A DNA stretch of 14,340 nt, taken from positions 1-14,340 of the forward strand of contig CAMQRG010000034.1 in the NCBI GenBank assembly GCA_947036475.1. The letters run 5' to 3'. The stretch is from an uncultured Clostridia bacterium. Lineage in GTDB: Bacteria; Bacillota; Clostridia; Lachnospirales; Anaerotignaceae. Shown here one piece after another: positions 1 through 5,374 of the stretch; positions within the stretch are counted from its first letter, which is position 1; every line of letters begins with the position of its first letter. The position numbers were made by a program, and so were the translations under genes. The notes beneath the pieces were generated by a model. The model did no database searches, was not told where the DNA came from, and saw only the letters and a list, made by a program, of their open reading frames with translations.

Positions 1-53
1 GCATACGAGATAGCGTAGCGTCTCGTGGGCTGGGAGATGTGTATAAGAGACAG
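1..53 (+). other. Illumina Nextera P7 adapter contamination (non-biological)
   Basis: Bases 1-11 are the inner end of the P7 flow-cell primer (GCATACGAGAT). Bases 12-19 (AGCGTAGC) sit where the i7 index belongs and are the reverse complement of the index I remember as N709. Bases 20-53 match the 34-nt Nextera read-2 transposase adapter with one mismatch at position 32, and end in the Tn5 mosaic end AGATGTGTATAAGAGACAG (35-53). The order and orientation are exactly those of a tagmented library end, so genuine insert DNA begins at 54. The adapter is open in one frame and adds an artificial N-terminus reading MGWEMCIRDR to the first gene; this peptide should be removed from any annotation. Confidence 0.98.
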
Positions 54-54
54 G

Positions 55-273
55 TTTACACCAATGGAATTTCACCCAAGTCTTTATGAGGTAGAGCAGG
101 CAAACCAGTTTTTCTGGGACTACATGAAAAAAGAGGCAGAGTATATCATGCTGCCGGAAAGCGAAGCGGCGCATATGTCGCTGGAACTGGCAGTCAGATG
201 TGCGGCGGCGAATGTCTGGAAACACGCAAGGATGTATCAGGAAGGAAAGGCAAAAAAGAAGGAGGTCAAAAAA
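55..273 (+). CDS. 5'-truncated coding remnant, in frame with the antirepressor
   Basis: From the first insert base the sequence is open in the same frame as the downstream antirepressor, with no stop between. The only early ATG is at 64 (MEFHPSLYEVEQ...). The stretch encodes about 70 residues, with a charged helical look and a lysine-rich end (EGKAKKKEVKK). I do not recognise a family. Two readings are possible. It may be the 3' part of an upstream gene that runs without a stop into the antirepressor, or an N-terminal extension of the antirepressor itself. A strong Shine-Dalgarno (GGAGGT, 261-266) followed by GTG at 274 argues that the antirepressor starts separately, so this piece is listed apart. 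The true beginning is missing because the contig starts in adapter. Confidence 0.4.
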
Positions 274-1059
274 GTGAATGAAGTTTTGAACATTAGCGGA
301 ATTGAGTGTTTTGAGAAAGACGGAACGGCTTATCTGAAGCTGGAAACGGTTGCAAGGGGTCTGGGGTTTACTACCGTTGCCGCAAGTGGCAACGAGGTTA
401 TACGGTGGAATACAGTACATAAATATCTTTGCGATTTAGGCGTTGCAACTTCCTGCAACGGTTCAAGTTACCAGAATATGTGCCCTGATTTTATCCCCGA
501 AAACATCTTTTACCGCCTTGCAATGAAAGCCAAAAACGAAGCGGCGGAGCGGTTCCAGGCGTTGGTAGCGGACGAAATCATTCCTTCTATCCGCAGACAT
601 GGCATGTATGCCACGGCGGAAACGGTGGAAAAGATGCTTTCCGACCCTGATACGGCAATCCGTTTGCTGAATGAGATTAAAAGCGAGCGGGAAAAACGAA
701 TTGCTTTAGAGGAAAAAGCCGAGCAGGACAAGCCGCTGATAGCTTTTGCAAACTCTGTATCTGTTGCCAGAACCTCTATTTTAATCGGTGAATTGGCGAA
801 ACTGCTAAAACAGAACGGGATTGACATGGGGCAGAACAGGCTGTTTGCATGGATGCGGGAAAAAGGTTACTTAATCAGCCGCAAGGGCACCGATTACAAC
901 ATGCCGACACAGCGGAGCATGGAAAGAGGTCTGTTTGAAATCAAAGAAAGCACGGTTTCCCATGCGGACGGGCATACCAGTATCAGCAAAACCCCTAAAA
1001 TTACAGGAAAAGGACAGATTTATTTTATAAACCTGTTTCTTGGAGAGGCAGGAGCATAA
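274..1059 (+). CDS. Phage antirepressor, Bro-N plus KilAC-type C-terminal domain
   Basis: Antirepressors of this type are DNA-binding regulators that counter the phage repressor and favour lytic growth. The GTG start at 274 is chosen because GGAGGT lies 7 nt upstream; the product is 261 residues, usual for the family. Residues 1-110 look like a Bro-N domain (FEKDGTAYLKLETVARGLGF, then FIPENIFYRLAMKAKNEAAERFQ and EIIPSIRRHGMY). After a charged linker (about 125-150), the C-terminal part (VSVARTSILIGELAKLLKQ, then QNRLFAWMREKGYLISR and a closing ITGKGQIYF) matches the KilAC/ANT antirepressor pattern. The downstream neighbour is a structured RNA candidate at 1073-1132, which fits because C4-type antisense RNAs control antirepressors in phages P1 and P7. 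The frame is open upstream to the adapter, so a longer product cannot be excluded. Confidence 0.88.
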   Translation: MNEVLNISGIECFEKDGTAYLKLETVARGLGFTTVAASGNEVIRWNTVHKYLCDLGVATSCNGSSYQNMCPDFIPENIFYRLAMKAKNEAAERFQALVADEIIPSIRRHGMYATAETVEKMLSDPDTAIRLLNEIKSEREKRIALEEKAEQDKPLIAFANSVSVARTSILIGELAKLLKQNGIDMGQNRLFAWMREKGYLISRKGTDYNMPTQRSMERGLFEIKESTVSHADGHTSISKTPKITGKGQIYFINLFLGEAGA

Positions 1060-1072
1060 TGAGAGAAATAAA

Positions 1073-1132
1073 AATCCCCCTGCAACGTCCGCCTTGCGGA
1101 CTGTGAAGCGTTGGCGCGCTTTACAGGGGATT
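1073..1132 (+). ncRNA. Three-way-junction RNA, C4-antisense-like
   Basis: Three helices fold with almost no unpaired junction. P1 pairs 1073-1082 with 1124-1132 (AATCCCC, one bulged C at 1080, TG against CAGGGGATT). P2 is GTCCGC (1087-1092) with GCGGAC (1096-1101), loop CTT. P3 pairs 1104-1110 with 1117-1123 (7 bp, one G-U), loop TTGGCG, and abuts P1. The architecture, size and CCCC/GGGG closing helix resemble C4 antisense RNA, which regulates antirepressor genes in P1/P7-like phages, and an antirepressor ends 13 nt upstream. Classical C4 lies upstream of its target, so here it may act on the next operon genes or in trans. TCCGCC in P2 could pair with GGCGGA just before the start at 1231, only 6 nt. 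The folding is visible; the C4 identity is inference. Confidence 0.5.
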
Positions 1133-1230
1133 AGAAAAACAACCACTTACATCATAACAAAATGGCTGCCGTTTTGCAAGAGGAAACCGGCAGTTTGATA
1201 CAGGCAAAGCCTGGCGGAGGGAGGAATGAC

Positions 1231-1428
1231 ATGTTCAAGCTGAAAACAAATACAAGGGAGCTGATTATCCGGGACGGGGAGGAAGAAGGATATTTTGATT
1301 TATGCTGCGGCATTCTGTTGGGCATCGGCGCAGAGACGCAGCTGGCAAAAACACCGCAGGGAAAACTGCCGCCAATAGAGCCGCCACAGGAAGAATCCAC
1401 ACCGGAAAAGGAAAGCTGCCTGCTGTAA
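1231..1428 (+). CDS. N-terminal part of a zinc-ribbon phage protein, apparently frameshifted
   Basis: ATG at 1231 follows a strong GGAGGGAGG site with 6 nt spacing. It encodes 65 residues: a short basic/acidic head (MFKLKTNTRELIIRDGEEEG), a small hydrophobic stretch (CCGILLGIGAE) and a proline/glutamate-rich linker. Small phage zinc-ribbon proteins I know from Firmicutes have this kind of head and linker joined directly to the Cys-rich domain that here sits in another frame (1458-1751). The stop at 1426 therefore looks like the result of one missing base between about 1395 and 1428, for instance in the A-runs at 1406-1409 or 1412-1414. Read through, the product would be about 174 residues. 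No canonical -1 slippery heptamer is present, so an indel (real or an assembly error) is likelier than programmed frameshifting. Confidence 0.65.
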   Translation: MFKLKTNTRELIIRDGEEEGYFDLCCGILLGIGAETQLAKTPQGKLPPIEPPQEESTPEKESCLL

Positions 1429-1751
1429 ATGGGGAGAAGAACTGCTTCCAGGCCGGCGTCAGCGGCTTCCTGCATCTGATATGCGAGCATTGTGGAGCAG
1501 CGAAAACATTTTGCACAAAGAATAAGCTGGAATATTACAAATGTAACGAATGCGGTGAAAAAATGAAGCTGGAGGAAGCAGCATTGCGCCGGTTGTGGGC
1601 AAACTGCGAATGCGGAAATAATGCGTCTTATCTGACCAACAGCGTTGACGGGGTTTTCGACATAAACTGTATCCGATGCGGTGCTCCGGCAGCTGTGGAG
1701 TGGAACAGCAGGAAAAAATGTTATATGACAATTCAGGAGGGAGAAAGATGA
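1302..1751 (+). CDS. Zinc-ribbon phage protein, C-terminal part (start uncertain)
   Basis: The convincing part starts near 1458 (FLHLICEHCG...) and carries two zinc-ribbon units: CEHC...CNEC and CECG...CIRC, ending VEWNSRKKCYMTI. This matches a family of small phage zinc-ribbon proteins of unknown role found in Clostridia early regions. The only ATG in this frame is at 1302, but the first 50 residues it would encode (RHSVGHRRRDAAGKN...) are just the shifted reading of the gene at 1231 and look artificial. The natural N-terminus is most likely the MFKLKT segment in the other frame. No ATG, GTG or TTG lies between 1425 and the first Cys, which supports the frameshift reading. The stop overlaps the next start (ATGA, 1748-1751). 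Confidence 0.7.
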   Translation: MLRHSVGHRRRDAAGKNTAGKTAANRAATGRIHTGKGKLPAVNGEKNCFQAGVSGFLHLICEHCGAAKTFCTKNKLEYYKCNECGEKMKLEEAALRRLWANCECGNNASYLTNSVDGVFDINCIRCGAPAAVEWNSRKKCYMTIQEGER

Positions 1752-1966
1752 AAAATTTAATACCGGAAAACGACTTACAGGAACTTTGGGAGCTGAACGG
1801 CAGGGTCAAGGCGGTGCTGGCGTGGACGGAAAGCGATCCATATATCACTAAAAATGTTTTGACTGAGATGCTGGGGGCTCCGGTGCAGGCGGGCGGCGTT
1901 GGACAGACCCATGCAGAAGAAACGGAGGGTGCGGAAGATGCGGAAAAAGCGGCAGAGGCCGTATGA
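1748..1966 (+). CDS. Small acidic phage protein, unknown function
   Basis: ATG at 1748 overlaps the previous stop (ATGA) and has GGAGGGAGAAAG just upstream, so translational coupling is likely. It encodes 72 residues. Residues 1-45 are a plausible helix-turn arrangement (NDLQELWELNGRVKAVLAW, then DPYITKNVLTEMLG); the last 25 are low-complexity and acidic (ETEGAEDAEKAAEAV). I recognise a general likeness to short early proteins of Clostridia prophages but no function. A longer frame reaches back to an ATG at 1676, but that segment reads through the Cys-rich gene in another frame and lacks a ribosome-binding site. The 3' end overlaps the next gene by 29 nt. Confidence 0.65.
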   Translation: MKNLIPENDLQELWELNGRVKAVLAWTESDPYITKNVLTEMLGAPVQAGGVGQTHAEETEGAEDAEKAAEAV

Positions 1967-2084
1967 GGTCTGCCCAAACTGCGGCGCGCATTTAGACCAC
2001 GGGGAAAAATGTGACTGCGGCAGGGCTGGGGGGAAGGAGGCGGCCCATGGCGATGGCATGTGTGAACGGGGCGCGGGAGTGTGA
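1938..2084 (+). CDS. Tiny zinc-ribbon protein
   Basis: This frame encodes 48 residues. ATG at 1938 is preceded by GGAGGG at 1924-1929. The product is basic at its head (MRKKRQRPYE) and then carries VCPNCGAHLDHGEKCDCG, a C-x2-C...C-x-C zinc-binding pattern typical of the many short rubredoxin-like or zinc-ribbon peptides in Firmicutes phage early regions. The last 20 residues are glycine/alanine-rich and uninformative. Both ends overlap neighbours (29 nt with the gene before, 38 nt with the one after), so it belongs to a tightly packed early operon. ATGs at 1899 and 1911 are alternatives with poorer ribosome-binding sites. Its role is unknown. Confidence 0.65.
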   Translation: MRKKRQRPYEVCPNCGAHLDHGEKCDCGRAGGKEAAHGDGMCERGAGV

Positions 2085-2259
2085 CGGCTGCATGATGTGC
2101 CGGAGGGAGCCGTTCATGGCCGCTGGAAGCGGCTGTGCAGCCGGCGAAGCCGGCCACATACCCTGCCCCTGCTGCGGCAGTGAGGACTACGAAGTACGTT
2201 ACAGACAAGGCGGTGACTGGATTGGATGCGACAAATGTATTGCGGCAGATTGGATGTAA
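2047..2259 (+). CDS. Small Cys-rich protein with two candidate zinc sites
   Basis: ATG at 2047 sits 6 nt after GGAGG (2036-2040) and gives 70 residues. Two Cys clusters are visible: C-x2-C-x2-C in the first third (CDGCMMC) and CPCCG...GCDKC at the end, separated by a short Gly/Ala-rich linker. The second half (IPCPCCGSEDYEVRY, then DWIGCDKC) is a classic treble-clef/zinc-ribbon shape, such as mediates nucleic-acid or protein binding. No specific family is recognised. It overlaps the preceding zinc-ribbon gene by 38 nt in a different frame, which is long for a genuine overlap, but the Cys motifs in both frames are too regular to be chance. Confidence 0.6.
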   Translation: MAMACVNGARECDGCMMCRREPFMAAGSGCAAGEAGHIPCPCCGSEDYEVRYRQGGDWIGCDKCIAADWM

Positions 2260-2446
2260 ACCCGAATACCCTGACGTCAAAAACTTCCTGCTCATTGACA
2301 GGGAAATACAGGACGTCAAGCACAGCATTGCGGGGCTTTACGGCCGGAAAAAGCTGCTGGAGGAAGAAAAAGAGCGGCTCTGGAGCGTCATGCGGGAAAA
2401 GGCGCGGCATGGCGAAGTGCCGTTCCGAGAGGAGGCGGGCGAATGA
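2213..2446 (+). CDS. Small helical phage protein, unknown (start uncertain)
   Basis: The well-formed part runs from about 2237 (VLRQIGCKPEYPDV...) to the stop at 2444, which overlaps the ATPase start (ATGA, 2443-2446). The C-terminal half (IDREIQDVKHSIAGLYGRKK, then LLEEEKERLWSVMREKARHG) is strongly charged and would form a helical hairpin or coiled coil. The start is ambiguous. GTG at 2213, TTG at 2222 and TTG at 2240 are all possible and none has a good Shine-Dalgarno. An ATG at 2135 gives 103 residues, but its first 25 codons are the shifted reading of the Cys-rich gene upstream. GTG 2213 (77 residues) is used as a compromise. Coupling to the Sak4-like gene suggests a replication/recombination accessory role; this is inference from position only. 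Confidence 0.55.
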   Translation: MTGLDATNVLRQIGCKPEYPDVKNFLLIDREIQDVKHSIAGLYGRKKLLEEEKERLWSVMREKARHGEVPFREEAGE

Positions 2447-3087
2447 GCAGGCTGGTTTGTGTGATGGGGGAAAGCGGCAGCGGCAAGACGACCGCCATGC
2501 GGACGCTTGACCCGAAAACGACTTACTACATAGACTGCGACGGCAAAGGGCTTTCGTGGAAGGGCTGGCGCGGACAGTACAGTGTGGAAAACAAGAACTA
2601 TTTTTCATGCAGGGAAATCCCGAAAATCGAGCGGATACTCTGCAGAATCAGCGAGAAACGCCACGAAATCAAGACAATCGTCATCGACACCCTCAACACC
2701 TGCATGGTGGACAAGGAGGTCAAGGGCATGAAGGAAAACGGCTTCGGCAAGTGGATTGACCTGACGCAGTTCGTCTGGGACATGGTCGAGACGGCCGGCC
2801 GCCAGCGGGAGGATCTGACAGTCATTTTCGTGATGCACAGCGAAACGGTGCGGGACGACTACGGCTATGTGTTCACCCACATCCGCACGAACGGGCGGAA
2901 GCTGGAAAAGCTGGTACTGGAAAGCTTGTTCAGCACGGTCCTTCTGGCGAAGCGGACCGAGGACGAGCGCAACATATTTGAAACGCAGGCGAAAAACAGC
3001 ACTGCCAAAAGCCCGATGGGGGCATTCGAGAGCTTTGAGATCGAAAACGACATGCAGAAGGTGCTGGACGCACTGGCGGATTATTAA
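2443..3087 (+). CDS. Sak4-like RecA-fold ATPase (phage recombinase)
   Basis: The product has 214 residues. A Walker A motif GESGSGKTT lies at residues 9-17, directly after the first strand. IDCDGKGLSWKGW (30-42) is characteristic of phage nucleotide-binding proteins of the AAA_24/Sak4 group. Walker B is TIVIDTLN (78-85, Asp82), and LTVIFVMHSE near 126 supplies the next strand with its sensor-like polar residues. Sak4 proteins are short Rad51/RecA-core ATPases that promote single-strand annealing and homologous recombination of phage DNA, usually working with an SSB-like protein. That partner appears here as the next gene, followed by an ERCC4 nuclease. ATGA overlap with the previous gene; the next start is 11 nt downstream behind AAGGAGG. 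Assignment to the ATPase group is firm; the recombinase role is inferred from family and context. Confidence 0.85.
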   Translation: MSRLVCVMGESGSGKTTAMRTLDPKTTYYIDCDGKGLSWKGWRGQYSVENKNYFSCREIPKIERILCRISEKRHEIKTIVIDTLNTCMVDKEVKGMKENGFGKWIDLTQFVWDMVETAGRQREDLTVIFVMHSETVRDDYGYVFTHIRTNGRKLEKLVLESLFSTVLLAKRTEDERNIFETQAKNSTAKSPMGAFESFEIENDMQKVLDALADY

Positions 3088-3098
3088 GGAGGAAAACC

Positions 3099-3659
3099 AT
3101 GCGGAAATACAACGGTTACAAACGGGGCACGCCCACGCAGGAGCGTGAAAAGCTGCCGGTCGGCGGGTATGTGCTGAAGATTCTGGACGCGGAGGAAATC
3201 GAATACAGCTGGGGCAGTGCGCTGAAAATCAGCTTTGACATTGCGGAGGGGGAGCGCAAAGACTTTTTCCGGCTGGATTACATCGGCCAGCAGGAGCCTA
3301 AAAAATGGCGCGGCACGCGGAGCCTGACGATACCGGCGGACGATGCCGATGATGGCAGAAAGGATTATTTCGCGAACCAGATGGCGTGCATCGAGGCAAG
3401 CAACCCCGGCTTTGTGTTCGATTTCGATGAAAAGGCGCTGAAAGGGAAGCTGGCTGGCGCGGTGTTTGGGGAAAAGGAATACGAGTTCAACGGGAACCAT
3501 GGGTTTTTTGTGACGTGCCGCGGGTTCCGCACGGCGGACGCCATACGGGAAGGACGGTTCAAAATCCCGCAGCCGCTGATGCTGGAAAAGAAGAACACAG
3601 GCACGCCTGACGGGTTTTTCCCCGCAAATGACGTGGACGACAGCGACCTGCCATTCTGA
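3099..3659 (+). CDS. Phage SSB-like single-stranded DNA-binding protein
   Basis: ATG at 3099 follows AAGGAGG (3087-3093); the product has 186 residues. The fold is predicted mostly beta, with an N-terminal MRKYNGYKRGTPTQEREKLP and then VGGYVLKILDAEEIEYSWGS, as in the phage proteins that pair with Sak4-type ATPases. The tail is acidic and ends DVDDSDLPF, the signature C-terminal tip by which SSB proteins recruit partners (compare DDDIPF in bacterial SSB). It probably coats single-stranded DNA during replication and recombination and loads the ATPase encoded just upstream. It overlaps the next start by one nucleotide (TGATG at 3657-3661). The acidic tail and neighbours are the evidence; the core is not classic OB-fold SSB by eye, so a DUF669-like protein is the main alternative. 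Confidence 0.7.
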   Translation: MRKYNGYKRGTPTQEREKLPVGGYVLKILDAEEIEYSWGSALKISFDIAEGERKDFFRLDYIGQQEPKKWRGTRSLTIPADDADDGRKDYFANQMACIEASNPGFVFDFDEKALKGKLAGAVFGEKEYEFNGNHGFFVTCRGFRTADAIREGRFKIPQPLMLEKKNTGTPDGFFPANDVDDSDLPF

Positions 3660-4183
3660 TGGGGAAATGGAATGACGCCGAAATTGAGCGCGCACTGCGC
3701 TCCATGGAGGTTTTGGTGGATACCAGAGAAAAGAAATGGGGGCATATCGGGGCGGCCCTGGATGCGCTGGGCTGCCCGTATGAGCGGCAGAAGCTGGATT
3801 TCGGGGACTATTCTTTCCGGTATACGCACCCTGATGAGAGCAAAAGAGACTGTCGGGGCAGTATCGTTGTGGAAAGAAAGGCCTGCTTAGATGAGATATG
3901 TGGAAATTTCACGTATGGCAGGGCAAGGTTTGAACGGGAGTTCCAGCGGGCGGAGGAAAGCGGCGCCAAGGTGCATCTGCTGATTGAGGGCGCGGACTGG
4001 GAGAAGGTGGAAGGGCATGCGTATGTTTCCCGCCTGCACCCCGCCGCGCTGGAAGGAAACCTGTTCAGCTGGGCGGAACGCTACGGCCTGCGGCTGTGGT
4101 TCTGCCAGCCGCCTTTCTCAGGGAAACTGATTTATCAGATTTTCCGGTATCACCTGCGGGAGGAACTGCGGAAGGAGGAGTGA
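3659..4183 (+). CDS. ERCC4-domain (XPF/Mus81-type) nuclease
   Basis: The product has 174 residues and is a single-domain ERCC4 nuclease. The active site is complete: VLVDTREK (18-25), LDFGDYSF (46-53) and VVERKACLDEI (70-80), which together give the family motif GDxnERKx3D with Glu72, Arg73, Lys74 and Asp78. IEGADWEKV (109-117) and HPAALEGNLFSWAERYGLRLWF complete the restriction-like fold. Enzymes of this group cut branched DNA such as flaps and Holliday-type junctions. Phage versions lack the helicase and HhH parts of XPF and are commonly encoded next to recombination genes, as here beside the Sak4-like ATPase and SSB-like protein. The start overlaps the preceding stop (TGATG). The gene ends just 7 nt before the hairpin array at 4191. 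Confidence 0.88.
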   Translation: MGKWNDAEIERALRSMEVLVDTREKKWGHIGAALDALGCPYERQKLDFGDYSFRYTHPDESKRDCRGSIVVERKACLDEICGNFTYGRARFEREFQRAEESGAKVHLLIEGADWEKVEGHAYVSRLHPAALEGNLFSWAERYGLRLWFCQPPFSGKLIYQIFRYHLREELRKEE

Positions 4184-4190
4184 GAAGACC

Positions 4191-4454
4191 TTGGGGCGCT
4201 GCCCCAATCCCCGCTGGGGCATCATGCCCCAGACCCCGATTTCCGCCGTATTTTATACGGCGGCAGAAGGGTTAAGGGACGAAGTTCCTTGCAGGGTGTG
4301 GGACAGCGTCCCGCATTTTAACCGCAGGACGGGCTTTGCCCGTTCGAGGAAAACAGGGCGTTTCAAGTGGCTTTGCCACGCCGGAACGCATCTGTTTGTA
4401 CCAACAGTCACAAGCCCGGGGCTTGAAGCTCCGCAGGAGCTGAGACCCGGGCTT
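4191..4454 (+). repeat. Array of short perfect hairpins (non-coding)
   Basis: At least eight tight stem-loops follow one another. TTGGGGC/GCCCCAA (4191-4207, loop GCT); CTGGGGC/GCCCCAG (4214-4232); CCGCCGTAT/ATACGGCGG (4243-4263, loop TTT); 7 bp with one G-U (4274-4290, loop GAA); 8 bp (4297-4315, loop AGC); ACGGGC/GCCCGT (4329-4343, loop TTT); GTGGC/GCCAC (4367-4379, loop TTT); and AGCTCC/GGAGCT (4427-4441, loop GCA) nested inside AAGCCCGGG/CCCGGGCTT (4412-4454). Most loops are exactly 3 nt while the stems differ in sequence, so it is not a simple tandem repeat. A frame stays open across it (from 4191) but has no ribosome-binding site or protein-like composition. I recall similar mini-hairpin clusters between genes in gut Clostridia; their function is unknown to me. 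Confidence 0.8.
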
Positions 4455-4470
4455 ACCAAAAGGAGGAGCT

Positions 4471-5373
4471 ATGGCAAGACCAACCAAAGCGGGGCTTGAC
4501 TACTTTGAATTGGACTGCCACATGGAAGAAAAGGTAAGACTGATACAGGCGGAATTTGGACTGAAAGGATTTGCTATAGTTGTTAAACTCTACCAGAAAA
4601 TATATGGCGAGTTTGGTTACTACTGTGAATGGAATGAAGATTCCTCGTTGCTTTTTATGTCAGAGAATGGTGTTTCGAGCCGTGAGGAAAAAAACTTGAT
4701 ACGCGAGATTGTCGCGGCCTGTATCCGGCGTGGTATTTTTTCAGAAAACATTTTCAAAAGGTACGGTGTCCTTACTTCGGCAGGGGTGCAGAAACGTTAC
4801 CTGAATGCGGCGTCCAGACGCGAAAATGTGGAACTGAAAAAGGAGTACCTTTTATTTGATGTGCCCGAAAATTGCAGAAATGTAGTCATTAACTCCATAA
4901 ATGCTGACAGAAACGGCGTTAATGTATGCAGAAATCCACAGAGTAGAGTAGAGAAAAGCAGAGTAGAGGAGAGTAGAAAAGGGAATAGCGCGGAGCCGCA
5001 GGGCGCCTCTGCGCCCGCCTGCCCCAGACCGTCAGCGGCAGAACTGCTCCTGAATGATGGGACAGTGTATGCCGTTTCGGCGGAGGAACTGGCGGAATGG
5101 GCGGGGACGTATCCGGCGGTGGACGTTGCGCAGGAGTTTCGGGAAATGGCGGCGTGGCTGAAGAATAATCCGGCGAAGCGTAAGACCAGAAGGGGTATCC
5201 GGCGGTTTATTATGAACTGGCTGGGCGCAGAACAGGATAAAGGGAACCGGCCGCAGGCACAGACGGCGCAGTCCCAGCCGAAAAAGCAGAACCGCTTTAT
5301 CAACTATACGCAGAGTGCGTATGATTTTGCGGAGATTGAGAGGCTGGAACGGGAACAGAGGAAGATGCGGTGA
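4471..5373 (+). CDS. Phage replication protein, DUF4373 (Lin1244/Lin1753-like) N-domain
   Basis: ATG at 4471 follows AAAAGGAGG (4458-4466); the product has 300 residues. The N-terminal 100 residues (MARPTKAGLDYFELDCHM, then FGLKGFAIVVKLYQKIYGEFG) are the DUF4373 domain typical of Firmicutes phage replication-initiation proteins, a winged-helix fold. A charged linker (about 155-185, with two SRVE repeats) separates a C-terminal part in which AWLKNNPAKRKTRRGIRRFIMNWL resembles the conserved end of DnaD/primosome-type replication proteins. It likely recognises the origin and recruits a helicase loader or host helicase. The linker-coding DNA is a purine-rich repeat block that may be the origin itself. 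The N-terminal half is visibly more AT-rich than the C-terminal half, suggesting mosaic exchange near the linker. Confidence 0.82.
   Translation: MARPTKAGLDYFELDCHMEEKVRLIQAEFGLKGFAIVVKLYQKIYGEFGYYCEWNEDSSLLFMSENGVSSREEKNLIREIVAACIRRGIFSENIFKRYGVLTSAGVQKRYLNAASRRENVELKKEYLLFDVPENCRNVVINSINADRNGVNVCRNPQSRVEKSRVEESRKGNSAEPQGASAPACPRPSAAELLLNDGTVYAVSAEELAEWAGTYPAVDVAQEFREMAAWLKNNPAKRKTRRGIRRFIMNWLGAEQDKGNRPQAQTAQSQPKKQNRFINYTQSAYDFAEIERLEREQRKMR
4873..4980 (+). other. Candidate phage replication origin inside the replication gene
   Basis: Within the linker-coding part of the replication gene lie two exact copies of TGCAGAAAT (4873-4881, 4927-4935), a 7-bp inverted repeat CATTAAC/GTTAATG (4887-4893, 4918-4924), and a purine-only cluster of AGAGTAGA-type repeats (4940-4980; GAGTAGA at 4941, 4946 partly, 4961 and 4971). 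Many phages keep iterons of their origin inside the initiator gene, as lambda does in gene O. The local sequence is AT-rich beside a strongly purine-biased tract, which suits initial unwinding. The repeats could also be only low-complexity linker coding, so this remains a candidate. Confidence 0.4.
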
Positions 5374-5374
5374 T

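Noticed and set aside
1404..1410. Programmed -1 frameshift site in the zinc-ribbon gene
   Set aside because: The heptamer GGAAAAG lacks the X-XXY-YYZ pattern and no clear downstream stimulator was found; an indel explains it more simply.
4191..4499. Open frame of 102 codons across the hairpin array
   Set aside because: No ribosome-binding site, composition dictated by the inverted repeats, and it runs out of frame into the start of the replication gene.
4940..4980. AGAGTAGA repeats as a CRISPR array
   Set aside because: Units are too short and irregular, have no spacers, and lie inside a coding sequence.
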